Origin: a virus
DNA: 64,000 nucleotides
Virus record (IMG/VR): IMGVR_UViG_3300025073_000041
Location: 1 to 64,000 of that record
Strand: one strand, 5' to 3'
The translations under genes were made by a program, and so were the position numbers. Below the pieces are notes generated by a model. The model was given only the letters and a program-made list of their open reading frames with translations. It was not told the origin of the DNA and searched no databases. Positions 40,689 through 49,795 of this stretch are shown piece by piece (within the stretch, counting starts at the first letter, position 1; each line of letters opens with the position of its first letter).

Positions 40689-40712
40689 TTTTATTCTCTC
40701 TCCTTGATATAA

Positions 40713-40952
40713 CTATCTCTCGCACTTCTTATCGTTTTCTTTTTCTTCTTCCATACGCTTTTTATGTCGCCATATTTGAAAGTTTTTCTCTCTTCTATCT
40801 CGAACGCTTTTCTTTTCGTATCTCTTGCACCAACAACACTTCTCCATGAAGATTTGATGAAGATTTTCTTTCTTACATTTCTTCAAAAACCTCTTCACGA
40901 GTCTTTCGTTTCCCTCATCTGCATACGAATCAACCTGAACGTGAATTGCCAT
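40713..40952 (-). CDS. rpsU: Ribosomal protein bS21 homologue
   Basis: 79 residues. L-V-K-R-F-L-K-K-C-K-K-E-N-L followed by a basic tail with Y-E-K-K-S-V-R-D-R-R-E-K matches the bS21 pattern (two helices, Y-E-K-P then basic). bS21 sits beside the anti-Shine-Dalgarno end of 16S rRNA; phage copies are thought to join host ribosomes and favour phage messages. It carries extra Cys (C-C-W-C). It is unusual that the gene lies within the structural operon. Confidence 0.75.
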   Translation of the reverse strand: MAIHVQVDSYADEGNERLVKRFLKKCKKENLHQIFMEKCCWCKRYEKKSVRDRREKNFQIWRHKKRMEEEKENDKKCER

Positions 40953-40964
40953 TTTAATACCTAT

Positions 40965-41477
40965 CTATTGCTTTCCGGCTTTCGCCTTTAAAAAACTAAA
41001 CAAACCCTCAACATCAACACCCGCTCCCTGAATTGCACCATTTGCTTGAGCCATGGCCAAAGGATTATATCCTCCGCCAGCTTCTGGAGTTGGATTCTTC
41101 ATCTCAACGCTCATCTGTCGTCCAAGGCTTTCGACAATACTTTCTTTTTGTCTTGGCTGTTCTTTTGGTCTTCGGACACTCTTTGCCTCTTGTAGGAAAC
41201 CATCTGCCATCTGTCCATAGCCAAGAGGCTCTGTTGTTTCTGCCAGCTTTCTTTTTCTTTCTTCTCCGCCGAAATGTACCGGAGAAGGAACATTTTTATT
41301 TGCTGCAGAAGAACGGACGGTTTCTAACAACATCTCTTGAGCGTCAACTATTGGCCGAATTGCCTCCGCAATAATCTTGGACAGAATGCCGTCTTCTTCA
41401 AAAATAACCTCTTTGATACACTCTTGAATCAAAGGTTTAATAATTCTTTTTAAATCTTCTTTGTTGTATGCAGCCAT
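40965..41477 (-). CDS. Hypothetical virion-module protein
   Basis: 170 residues. Amphipathic helical N-terminus (L-K-R-I-I-K-P-L-I-Q-E-C-I-K-E-V) like several other proteins of the operon, then a low-complexity middle. Adjacent to the prohead protease; perhaps a prohead core component. Confidence 0.55.
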   Translation of the reverse strand: MAAYNKEDLKRIIKPLIQECIKEVIFEEDGILSKIIAEAIRPIVDAQEMLLETVRSSAANKNVPSPVHFGGEERKRKLAETTEPLGYGQMADGFLQEAKSVRRPKEQPRQKESIVESLGRQMSVEMKNPTPEAGGGYNPLAMAQANGAIQGAGVDVEGLFSFLKAKAGKQ

Positions 41478-41479
41478 GC

Positions 41480-42103
41480 TTATGCACCCCTTACAAAGTC
41501 ATTGATCAATCTATTAATTCTATCAGCTTTTGTTTCAACGTTTGTATAATATTTTCTTTGTAATCCTTCGGCAATATGCATAAAAGCTCCAGTAGTAGAA
41601 GGCTCAGAAACAAAATCCCAACAAATAAGTTGGAGGTCGTCCCCCACAATCTTTGTTCCATCTCCACCTTCGCTCAAAGACCCAAGAGCACGAGAAGAAA
41701 TACCCAACTGCACCCCATCGTTAACCAAAGAGCGCAATATTTGTCCAGCAGGGGTGGACAGAACCTTCGCCTTACACCACAAATCGTTCCCCTTCCACCA
41801 CAAATTCGTTATCAGATGGGAAGCGTTTTTTAAATTAACAACTTCGTTCTCCGAATGGTCACATTCTCCTAACGCCCTGTTTTCTTTCACTAATTTCAAA
41901 TAGTTGTTAACTTCGCGCTCCAACACATCGGAGGGATACCGACGAGAGTTTTGATTACGTGTGTCCTTTTTTTGACAAACCCCTTGCAGATACATCGCCC
42001 CGTTTTTTACTTCATGCCGTTCTTCTTCGGTGAGAAGATCCAACCCACACCGACCATCCGGACATAAATTAAAGAACTCTTTTAGTAATATCTTAGCCAT
42101 CAT
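41480..42103 (-). CDS. Prohead core protease (T4 gp21-like)
   Basis: 208 residues from ATG 42103 (GAGGT upstream). Q-N-S-R-R-Y-P, G-E-C-D-H-S with the likely catalytic His, A-S-H-L-I-T-N-L-W, and G-V-Q-L-G-I-S-S-R-A-L-G with the likely catalytic Ser follow the gp21 family order. It cleaves scaffold and capsid precursors during head maturation. Confidence 0.85.
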   Translation of the reverse strand: MMAKILLKEFFNLCPDGRCGLDLLTEEERHEVKNGAMYLQGVCQKKDTRNQNSRRYPSDVLEREVNNYLKLVKENRALGECDHSENEVVNLKNASHLITNLWWKGNDLWCKAKVLSTPAGQILRSLVNDGVQLGISSRALGSLSEGGDGTKIVGDDLQLICWDFVSEPSTTGAFMHIAEGLQRKYYTNVETKADRINRLINDFVRGA

Positions 42104-42147
42104 TTTTACCTCGTCAGCACCCTTTCGCGCACCTCGCAACCGCTCTT

Positions 42148-42504
42148 CTATTCATCCACTTTTTTATTGGAGGATTTTGGTAATTTAACATTTCTTGTTT
42201 CTCCCTTAAGAGTTAATTTTTTATGCGATCTAATTCCATCGTCGTCTACAACCATTGTCATAAAATAACTAACAGCAGACGCAATAAAAGGGCCTGTTGC
42301 CAATCCAACCCACAGATTCGCCACAAAAGATGCTCCAAAAAACCACATGAAAAGAAACACAGCTACCCCGACATAAAACCCAACACACTGCGGGCAATGA
42401 AAGAACTTATTTTTTGGTCTTATTGCGTTGAAAATGCGGCCGTACACAAGAATGCTCGTCATTCCCCACGTCGCCAAGACAAAAATAAATAAATTCGTTA
42501 GCAT
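42148..42504 (-). CDS. Membrane protein with CxxC motif
   Basis: 118 residues from ATG 42504. Two or three hydrophobic helices with F-H-C-P-Q-C-V-G-F between them (DUF1360-like pattern), then a polar tail. Function unknown. Confidence 0.6.
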   Translation of the reverse strand: MLTNLFIFVLATWGMTSILVYGRIFNAIRPKNKFFHCPQCVGFYVGVAVFLFMWFFGASFVANLWVGLATGPFIASAVSYFMTMVVDDDGIRSHKKLTLKGETRNVKLPKSSNKKVDE

Positions 42505-42800
42505 TATTTCTTCTTGCCGTGTTTCTTCGCCCACTTTTGAATAGCTTCAGAAATCATCTTTTTCAGAGACTCGTTCTTATAGGGCTGATTGTATTGTGCC
42601 GCACCCCGAACAACCGAAGAATCTGCTGCATCTTGCGTATCAATATTGGGTCTTGCTTTCGGACCAGCAGCTAGTTTCTCTGCAAGGTCTTTCGTAAGAC
42701 TTAAAATTGCCATAGCATGCTTGCCAGCTCTCTCGTTCGAAGTCTCAGATGCAATCTCTTTTGCTAGATTGTAAATCTGTTTGAGAATTTCTTTTTCCAC
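42504..42800 (-). CDS. Small helical protein
   Basis: 98 residues from a GTG start with GGGAGA upstream. Helical at both ends with a disordered middle; the C-terminal M-I-S-E-A-I-Q-K-W is similar to short helices in neighbouring proteins. Unknown. Confidence 0.6.
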   Translation of the reverse strand: MEKEILKQIYNLAKEIASETSNERAGKHAMAILSLTKDLAEKLAAGPKARPNIDTQDAADSSVVRGAAQYNQPYKNESLKKMISEAIQKWAKKHGKKK

Positions 42801-43388
42801 TTATTTATCTCCCTGAGTTTTATCTAAACTCTCCCAAAAATAGCCATTTCCAGAACCATTCATCCCCATCATAGGATTGGGCATGTTCCCCTTGTTTGGA
42901 TCGTGGGGAACCTCCCCCTCTTCTGTTGAAGGATCCGGGTCTGTAAGTCTTAATTCTTCTTCTCTTTGGAGCTTCTCTCTCATCTCCTCATACGGTTCCT
43001 CTGACATAAGAAACTTCTTTATTGCAAAAAGAGTTATTTGTTCTGCATCATCATCGGAGGACATTATTTTCCCCTCGATTGACCCAAAGATGTTTGCTGC
43101 CTGTACTGTGCTAGCGTCAATAACACCCTTTTTTGAAAGGAATTTAAAAAATCTATCTTGGCAATCATATACCTCATCCGTAAGTTGATCTTTGGGAAGA
43201 GTAAGAATCTTTTTCTTTGCTCTCATCAGAATAATGTCGATATCTTCACTATCCATAATCAGCAAATCGCCATTTAACATCTTACGAATACGAAGGCGAA
43301 TGGGAAACTTAGGAGGCGGACCCTTCGGTTTTTCTTGTTGTCCCGGCTGTGTTCCGCCGTCCTTGGAAACGGTTACTTTGATAGCCAT
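42801..43388 (-). CDS. Conserved virion-module hypothetical protein
   Basis: 195 residues; Pro-rich start, helical core (R-I-R-K-M-L-N-G-D-L-L-I-M-D), acidic and Gly/Met-rich end. Located between portal and protease genes where T4-like phages have small head genes (gp67/gp68 region). No direct match recognised. Confidence 0.55.
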   Translation of the reverse strand: MAIKVTVSKDGGTQPGQQEKPKGPPPKFPIRLRIRKMLNGDLLIMDSEDIDIILMRAKKKILTLPKDQLTDEVYDCQDRFFKFLSKKGVIDASTVQAANIFGSIEGKIMSSDDDAEQITLFAIKKFLMSEEPYEEMREKLQREEELRLTDPDPSTEEGEVPHDPNKGNMPNPMMGMNGSGNGYFWESLDKTQGDK

Positions 43389-44449
43389 TAATTTTGTTCC
43401 TTCTTGCCTTCAACTTTCTTAAGAAGAGTATAATAATCTGGTTTTTCTTTCAAATGAGCTAAAGCGATTTTCCCAGTTTCTTCTAGATTGTCGCTTGTGA
43501 TGTTGGTTTGAGGATCTTTTTTGCCATGTTCCAGCTCGGTATTCATACCTTTATAAAACTCGTCTAAATTATATTCAGACCAACTCATTCCAAGACCTTC
43601 ACCAACATCTTTTGCAACAGAACGACTTACTTTTTCTGAATTGCTTGTCTCAGCCTCTCTCACAATCTCCTGCACCTCAAATAGTTTCTCCAAGTCTTCT
43701 TCGGAATAATCCTTCTTTGTTTTGAAAGAACCCAAAAACTCCAATATCTTGGTTGAAGATTCCTTCATCGCTGCATCTTCATTAATTTCTTTATTACTCG
43801 AAATTACTTCACGAAGACGAGAAATTTCTTCGTTCAGAAAAGCCCGCAACTCTATTCCACCATCTATTCCAGAGTAAATATAATAACTCAAAGCCTGACG
43901 TTGTTCTTTTAAGATAGAGGTATCATAAGTTTTGTTGAATTTTTCAACAAGAATCTTGAAGGTTAGAGCATCAACATCAACTCCAGCCTCTTCTTTTTTC
44001 TTGTCTTCGCATAAAGCAGAAATTAAACGATTTTCCAAAAGAATCTGTTCTGTAATAGGAACTTTTCTATTGAAGATTTGATATGCTGTCGCAAGTTCTT
44101 TATATTTTGGAACATATACAGAAAAAACATCAGAGCCAAGCTTTGTATTGACCGCTCGAATCAAGCGACTTTGCTCTACAAACAGATCTTTGGTTGAAAT
44201 TTTATCATATTCTCTCTTGGCCTCTTCCAACATTCGCGAGACGACAGACTCTTTTAAAACCTTCGCTTCAAACACCATTCGATAACAAGACAATTCTTTC
44301 CAAAGAAGTGTACTTTTGGAAAAATGCTCTCGAAGAAGAGAAACAATTACTTTCTTCTTGCTATCGTCACCCTTGAGAGAGGCAGCAGTTAGACAACGCA
44401 CCAGCACTTCATATAGAAACGCCGAATTCCTCTTTTTATTATGCTTCAT
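43388..44449 (-). CDS. Conserved virion-module hypothetical protein
   Basis: 353 residues from ATG 44449, just after the portal stop. The start M-K-H-N-K-K-R-N-S-A-F-L-Y-E-V-L resembles proteins seen next to portal genes in marine T4-like phages. Mostly helical. Exact role unknown. Confidence 0.6.
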   Translation of the reverse strand: MKHNKKRNSAFLYEVLVRCLTAASLKGDDSKKKVIVSLLREHFSKSTLLWKELSCYRMVFEAKVLKESVVSRMLEEAKREYDKISTKDLFVEQSRLIRAVNTKLGSDVFSVYVPKYKELATAYQIFNRKVPITEQILLENRLISALCEDKKKEEAGVDVDALTFKILVEKFNKTYDTSILKEQRQALSYYIYSGIDGGIELRAFLNEEISRLREVISSNKEINEDAAMKESSTKILEFLGSFKTKKDYSEEDLEKLFEVQEIVREAETSNSEKVSRSVAKDVGEGLGMSWSEYNLDEFYKGMNTELEHGKKDPQTNITSDNLEETGKIALAHLKEKPDYYTLLKKVEGKKEQN

Positions 44450-44450
44450 A

Positions 44451-46448
44451 CTAGTTTTCGTCGTCATCATTGCTGTCATTTTTGTTCACTTCCTCTTTCA
44501 AGAATTTCTTATCTTCTTTAATTTTTTCAAGAGTTCTTAGAACATCCTGAATCTCTCCGCTATTGCGAAGAAACTCTTCTTCCACTTCTTCTTTGTTCTC
44601 TAAAATCCCTCTTGATAACGAAGTCAGTCCTGAAAGTCCTTTAAATACGTTTCTTGGCGTATTAGATGCCGTTTCTCTACTTGTGAGAGCCATAATATTT
44701 CTTTGTCTTGCGCCCATTTCTCTCGCGTCGTGTCTCTTTGTATAAGCCTTTCCTTTCGCCCCAGGAGTCGTATATTTTGTTCCAGGTAAGAGTTTTTCTG
44801 TTCTCTTGGCAGCGGGATCGCCTATGCCGCCAACATCTTTCCCCGGAGAGGCAAGAAGAATATCTTCTTCTTTGCCGGGAACCGCAGTGTCGCTGTCTTT
44901 TTCATCTGCCGTGTCGTCAAAAATATCATCTATGCCGCCAGCGTCTTCCCCGCCGCCAAGCCCCATGCCTCCGCCCTCTTCCTGCGGCTCGTGCTCGGCA
45001 AGAAGAGCATCCAGCTTCATATCAAAAAATCTCTCTCTGTTGTTGCGGACAATCTCTTCATCGGAAAGATTAAAGACCGTCTTCGCAATCCACCTGCGAG
45101 AGAAGAAGTTTTCGGTGGCTGCACTTGCAACATCAAACTTTGTGCGCCACTCTTCGAGGCTTTGCATTTCGGCGATCTTCGATGGATTGTTCAACTTGAT
45201 ATCAAAATTCAATAAATCCCTACCTGTAAATCCTAGTAGAAACAAGTGAACAGTTGCCATTTTGCGAAGTTCAGACACTACAGAATTTTGTAATCTTTGT
45301 ACAGTCCTCGCGAAATGCAAATCTTTTTGTGCAAGAGTTGTTTTATCCTCTGCCGAACCGTCTTTCCCCTTCGAGAGATAAGATTGAGGGATCTTCAAAG
45401 CAGAAAACAATTTATCTCTTAGATACTCAATATCTTCAATATCACCTGTAAATTGGCCGCCAGGAACAGACTCAATCTTTGTCCCCGATTTGTCTCCTCG
45501 AACAGCAATAAAGTAATCCTCTTCTATACTATGAGGGTTAAATCTTAAGTTAGCCTCTCCTGTGTTCTCATCCACAAGAAATCTTCTCTTCATCTCTGTT
45601 TGAACCTTCTTCATATAAGGCTCAATTTCATCAGGATGAATGTTTCCTACATCAATATAAAATACTCTTCTTTCTGGTGTTCGAACAATGCGATAGGAAA
45701 TAACAAAGTCTTCTAATAGTTGAAGCTGTTTCCAAATACGACGCGATGCGTCAAGGAAAGAACTTCCATATGGAAGATATCTATCGTTCCCAAGAATTCT
45801 AAAGTGGCACATTTGCCAGCTTTCAAAGGTAGCTCCTTGAGTGTTCCACTGAAACTGAACGTAACTCGGATTATCTTCGTCTAGACCTTCTAGTCTTTCC
45901 ATTTCTCTTGCAGGAAGCCCCAAGACGTTCTTAATGCCCAACCCTTCGACCGCATCAAGATACAAAAAGAAATCACCCTTGGACAAAAGTGATCTGCACC
46001 AACCGTGAAGATTCTGTTCTACCGCAAGAATATTGTAAAACAAGTCCTTTAAAATAAACTTTATCTCTTGGTTGGGACTATCTAATCTTAGAATCGGCTC
46101 CATGTGATTAAACGTAGTCATGGTATCTGCAGTAAGGTCCAAAGCAGAACTTATTTCAGGCATGTACTCCATTTGTTCATAATCGGCATAGCGCATCAAT
46201 CTGTCTTGATTGACCATATATTCCGTTTGCAAAGCAGAAAACGGATTGTGCATGCTTTTTGCGAAATCACCACCAGCAGAATTAGTAAACTTATATTTTT
46301 TTAGTTGTCTTCGCTTTAGTTCTCTTGGAACTTGAGAACGATAATCTGCTATAGGACCGGAAAAGAACCTTGTCAGCCTTTTGAAAAGGTCCGACTCCGG
46401 ATTCTTGGGATTGCCCTTAAAAGACATAGACTTTTTATATTTCGCCAT
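44451..46448 (-). CDS. Portal protein (T4 gp20-like)
   Basis: 665 residues. Y-E-Q-M-E-Y-M-P-E-I-S-S-A-L-D near 89-103, S-K-G-D-F-F-L-Y-L-D, R-R-V-F-Y-I-D-V-G-N and L-K-I-P-Q-S-Y-L are typical of gp20-type portals, which form the dodecameric DNA gate at the head vertex. A Gly/Asp-rich C-terminal extension follows the core. GAGG precedes the ATG. Directly downstream of the terminase gene. Confidence 0.92.
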   Translation of the reverse strand: MAKYKKSMSFKGNPKNPESDLFKRLTRFFSGPIADYRSQVPRELKRRQLKKYKFTNSAGGDFAKSMHNPFSALQTEYMVNQDRLMRYADYEQMEYMPEISSALDLTADTMTTFNHMEPILRLDSPNQEIKFILKDLFYNILAVEQNLHGWCRSLLSKGDFFLYLDAVEGLGIKNVLGLPAREMERLEGLDEDNPSYVQFQWNTQGATFESWQMCHFRILGNDRYLPYGSSFLDASRRIWKQLQLLEDFVISYRIVRTPERRVFYIDVGNIHPDEIEPYMKKVQTEMKRRFLVDENTGEANLRFNPHSIEEDYFIAVRGDKSGTKIESVPGGQFTGDIEDIEYLRDKLFSALKIPQSYLSKGKDGSAEDKTTLAQKDLHFARTVQRLQNSVVSELRKMATVHLFLLGFTGRDLLNFDIKLNNPSKIAEMQSLEEWRTKFDVASAATENFFSRRWIAKTVFNLSDEEIVRNNRERFFDMKLDALLAEHEPQEEGGGMGLGGGEDAGGIDDIFDDTADEKDSDTAVPGKEEDILLASPGKDVGGIGDPAAKRTEKLLPGTKYTTPGAKGKAYTKRHDAREMGARQRNIMALTSRETASNTPRNVFKGLSGLTSLSRGILENKEEVEEEFLRNSGEIQDVLRTLEKIKEDKKFLKEEVNKNDSNDDDEN

Positions 46449-46519
46449 GGAAAAACCTCGCCCTTAAGCGTCTATCATAATTAGAGGAAAACTTTGCCTT
46501 TTTTTATAGTTTATGGAAC

Positions 46520-48112
46520 CTAACCCATAAAAATCCTCAAAGGTAGACCGCCAATTGTTTCACTTTTTTGAGAGGTTTTAAACGGGTCTTTATTCCTGTC
46601 GTAACCTCGCATTCCTGGAATTCTAGTGTCTAGCGCATCCGTAGATAACAAAATGCCTCCCAAAAGGGCCTTTTTGTCACTTATTCCCTTCTGATCGGCT
46701 ACCAAAGCCACATCGCGAACATAGCAGGCAATTGCTGCTGCTAAAATTAAATCATCATTACTTTTAGATGTCGCTTCTGGCTTACCATTTTTCCAAATAA
46801 AAGTCTCCAACTCGCCACAAAAACGCTTAGAGTTAATTGAAGCAAATCCGTTTCTAAGATACTGCTCCAACTTGGCAAGAATTAAGGGTCTTGAACGAAC
46901 AGTAGTAACAAATCCCGGTATTGTGTCTTCTCGCCCCATCGCAGCGTAGTGTTCCACATACTCCATTGTGGTTTTTCTGGTAAAGTAAAGATTGGGGTAC
47001 TCTCTCTCAATCATTCTCGTCAGAACATCGCTTCCATAAACGTTATTTTCCACCACAACCATGCAAAATCCATATTCCATCCCAACATTAAACAAAAGCT
47101 CTGCAAACATTTCTGTCGGCAGCTTCCCCTGATATTCTGCAGCTTGATACATCGTTTCTGTATCAAATACGTGGAAAACTGAGTAATCAGAGCCGTCTCC
47201 TCTTGCAACATCTGCGGAAATAAAATACTTTCTATTGGGCATCGGTCTTTGCCAAACGTAATAATTTCTATCAAAACCAGCCTTATCTATTGGCTCTCTG
47301 GTCCCATCAAACATTTCTTTTATTCTCTCGGGCGTTATAAACGTATTGATGGAAGAATTAAAGCTCAAAGAATACTCTTGCGCAATCTGTTGTGGAGAAA
47401 GTTCTCTTGTTTCCTTCTCGAACCATTTCTGGTCCCTATCGGGATGGACTTGCCACGGCAAATCGGTATAATGCCAGTCGTTTTTCCCAACTCGTGAGTT
47501 GGAATAAACATCATAAAACCAGTTTCCAACCCCATTAGGAGAACTCAAAGCAATACAACGCCCTCCACCAACCGTTGTCGCAGGCTCAATAGCTGTCCAA
47601 ACATCTTCCATTTGCTCAATGTGCGCAGCTTCGTCTACTACAAGCAAAGAAAGAGCATCAGAACGACCAGACTTCTTGGTCGTGGTGGAGGCAACCACAC
47701 GAGAACCATTTACCAGTTCAATCGAGGTTTGATTGTCAGCCTTTGTAACCGCCAAAGCCTGCATCCACTTCGGCAAGCGTTCCATAAGAATCTTAATCTT
47801 ACGTAAAATCGTTGTTGCCTTTTTTTGATCTGTACAAAGAATTAAAACATCCTTCCCACGGTGAAACAAAAGCAGCCAACCAACATAAGCCGCAACTAAT
47901 GTTGAAATGCCCAACTGTCGAGCTTTTAAAATAATGTTCTTATCGAACTTTAAGAAGTCTGATAATAGCTCTTCTTGGAAGTCGTATAAAATAAAGGGAA
48001 TATATCCCTTTCCAGGATGCGAGATTGTTACGTAATTTCGAATGAAGTGAGCAGGATCTTGCTTACAATGCTCTAGTTCTTGCTTTGCTTCTTGCTTAGA
48101 CTTAGGGATCAA
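46520..48112 (-). CDS. Terminase large subunit (T4 gp17-like)
   Basis: 530 residues. ATPase: L-K-A-R-Q-L-G-I-S-T (62-71, variant Walker A) and L-L-V-V-D-E-A-A-H (Walker B Asp160-Glu161). Nuclease: F-I-S-A-D-V-A-R-G-D-G-S-D-Y (Asp301), V-V-E-N-N, and N-D-D-L-I-L-A. It cuts and packages DNA. The start appears to be TTG overlapping the stop of the preceding gene (ATTGA); no ATG is available early in the frame. Confidence 0.92.
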   Translation of the reverse strand: MIPKSKQEAKQELEHCKQDPAHFIRNYVTISHPGKGYIPFILYDFQEELLSDFLKFDKNIILKARQLGISTLVAAYVGWLLLFHRGKDVLILCTDQKKATTILRKIKILMERLPKWMQALAVTKADNQTSIELVNGSRVVASTTTKKSGRSDALSLLVVDEAAHIEQMEDVWTAIEPATTVGGGRCIALSSPNGVGNWFYDVYSNSRVGKNDWHYTDLPWQVHPDRDQKWFEKETRELSPQQIAQEYSLSFNSSINTFITPERIKEMFDGTREPIDKAGFDRNYYVWQRPMPNRKYFISADVARGDGSDYSVFHVFDTETMYQAAEYQGKLPTEMFAELLFNVGMEYGFCMVVVENNVYGSDVLTRMIEREYPNLYFTRKTTMEYVEHYAAMGREDTIPGFVTTVRSRPLILAKLEQYLRNGFASINSKRFCGELETFIWKNGKPEATSKSNDDLILAAAIACYVRDVALVADQKGISDKKALLGGILLSTDALDTRIPGMRGYDRNKDPFKTSQKSETIGGLPLRIFMG

Positions 48113-48594
48113 TCAGAAAAGGGTTTCCTTTTGTTCTCGTGAATAAATTTCGCAAGAGACTCATCAATCTTTCTACCATATTCTGGAACTTCTTCTGTCT
48201 CTGTACCAGAAATCTCATAAACTCTCTGGGCTTGCACCCAAGAGCGTAGACGAGAAAGACTTTGAACTAAGGGGTTTTCTTTTGTCACAAGCTTTAGAGC
48301 AATGCTCTTGCCTGTAATGTCTTTATATTCTTTTTTGAGAAATTTTAGAATGTCATCAAATTTATCTGAGACTTCTTTAAGAAATTTCTCTCTCTCGGAA
48401 ACTTCATCAAGAGTCACTTCCGATTGAAGCTTTACCAGCATCTTGTTACCGGAAAAAGAAACCCGGAACCCATCATTTTTTCCACCGATGGGAAGGTCTT
48501 CTCTCACTTCACCTTTTTTATTCAAGGCTCCCGGAACAGCATGCGATGCTGCTTGATTTAGTCCCTTCACAATCTCATAAATATCTTTAGCCAT
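48109..48594 (-). CDS. Hypothetical protein upstream of terminase
   Basis: 161 residues, helical and charged, GAGGG upstream. The position suggests a small-terminase-like or head protein, but I see no helix-turn-helix motif and do not assign it. Its stop overlaps the terminase start. Confidence 0.55.
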   Translation of the reverse strand: MAKDIYEIVKGLNQAASHAVPGALNKKGEVREDLPIGGKNDGFRVSFSGNKMLVKLQSEVTLDEVSEREKFLKEVSDKFDDILKFLKKEYKDITGKSIALKLVTKENPLVQSLSRLRSWVQAQRVYEISGTETEEVPEYGRKIDESLAKFIHENKRKPFSD

Positions 48595-48968
48595 TAGATT
48601 TTTCCCTCTCGCAAGATTTTCGAAGCCTTCTTATCAAAACACTCTGCACAAACCTTATACCGAAACAACGTAGGGTCATCTTCGGTAGAAAACGAATGCC
48701 TGCCGCACAAACGACAAGTTCTCGCTTCTTTATTAAATAGTTTTCCTTTGACTAAATATCCGTTATTTTCGAGCACTTCGCCCGCTTCTTGTCTTTCTTT
48801 CCACTTGTCATACATCTCTTTAATCTGTTGATGATATTCTTCGTCTTTTCCCTCATCCCACTCTCGGAGGCTTTTAATCGCATCTTGGCCGTATTTCTTG
48901 GCAATTTCCTGCTCAAGTTTAAAAAGATAATGAGGGTCTTTTTTAAGCTTTTCGTGGATAATCGACAT
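48594..48968 (-). CDS. Zinc-ribbon protein
   Basis: 124 residues from ATG 48968. Helical first half; the second half has C-R-L-C-G-R-H and C-A-E-C, forming one zinc ribbon. Overlaps neighbours by one base at both ends. Function unknown. Confidence 0.6.
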   Translation of the reverse strand: MSIIHEKLKKDPHYLFKLEQEIAKKYGQDAIKSLREWDEGKDEEYHQQIKEMYDKWKERQEAGEVLENNGYLVKGKLFNKEARTCRLCGRHSFSTEDDPTLFRYKVCAECFDKKASKILREGKI

Positions 48969-49405
48969 TAATTTTGCGCAGTTTGTACAGCCGCCCAGAA
49001 TATTGCCACAGACGTGATCACCCCGACCATGGTCCCACCCGCAAACCAAGCGTAGGAATAATCTGTTGGCGCTTTCGATATAATATCATTTAACTTTACA
49101 ATTTCTTTTTCTTTAACATCCGAAACGAGATCTCTTTCTTTTTTAAGAGATTCAACCTCTATTTTCAAAGTATCTATCTCGAACTGCTTCTGCTTAAGTT
49201 CTTTATCCATTTCAAGCTTTATTTCTAGTTCCCTTTTCGAGATTTCATAGTTTTTATCAACAGACATCTTAATTACTGCCTCTTTAGACATCAAATAGCC
49301 TTCAAACGGAGCTGCTTCCCCTTTTTTCAAAATAGTAAAAACAGGGTCGGTCTGACCCATAGCCAAAGACGAAACAAATAAGCTCAAAAAAACAATCTTA
49401 CTCAT
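48968..49405 (-). CDS. Signal peptide, coiled coil and C-terminal membrane helix protein
   Basis: 145 residues. Signal-like start (I-V-F-L-S-L-F-V-S-S-L-A-M-G), then K-K-G-E-A-A-P-F-E-G-Y-L-M-S, a long coiled coil (about 50-105) and a C-terminal hydrophobic helix (W-F-A-G-G-T-M-V-G-V-I-T). The A-P-F-x-G-x-L pattern occurs in phage periplasmic lysis-type proteins. Possible role in spanning the periplasm. Confidence 0.55.
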   Translation of the reverse strand: MSKIVFLSLFVSSLAMGQTDPVFTILKKGEAAPFEGYLMSKEAVIKMSVDKNYEISKRELEIKLEMDKELKQKQFEIDTLKIEVESLKKERDLVSDVKEKEIVKLNDIISKAPTDYSYAWFAGGTMVGVITSVAIFWAAVQTAQN

Positions 49406-49794
49406 TTGTCCACCCTTTTCACGTAAACCAAGCCGAATTCCTTTTGAAGGTACTTTGCCAGCTCTTCTTCCGACTTCTCAGACATCTCCTTAATTTCTTT
49501 TTGTTTGCCTTCGTCCAACTTCTTTACATCAACTTTAGCCTTTTCCTCTAGCGTCTTAACAACAGCAGAATATTGCTGTTCTACTTTTTCTTTCTTCTCT
49601 CGTTTTTGTTTATCAAGATCGTTAAGCTGCGCTCGCTCCCTCTTGTAGGAATCGTGAGCTTCCTTCACAGCAACCCACAAATCTTTTGCTGTTTCCCTCG
49701 AAACAACGCCGACAACAACAATAAGAACAGCAATCAGTGGAACATACCAATAGCTTTTCAAAAAAACCCAAACTTTTTGTAAAACTGCTTCCAC
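49402..49794 (-). CDS. Inner-membrane protein with periplasm-type coiled coil
   Basis: 130 residues from a GTG start. One N-terminal membrane helix (Y-V-P-L-I-A-V-L-I-V-V-V-G-V-V) then a long Lys/Glu coiled coil. Topology is like an inner-membrane spanin (Rz-like). It overlaps the next gene by 4 bases. Confidence 0.5.
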   Translation of the reverse strand: MEAVLQKVWVFLKSYWYVPLIAVLIVVVGVVSRETAKDLWVAVKEAHDSYKRERAQLNDLDKQKREKKEKVEQQYSAVVKTLEEKAKVDVKKLDEGKQKEIKEMSEKSEEELAKYLQKEFGLVYVKRVDK

Positions 49795-49795
49795 T

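Noticed and set aside
48109-48594. Small terminase subunit
   Set aside because: The position fits, but no DNA-binding motif or family signature could be seen.
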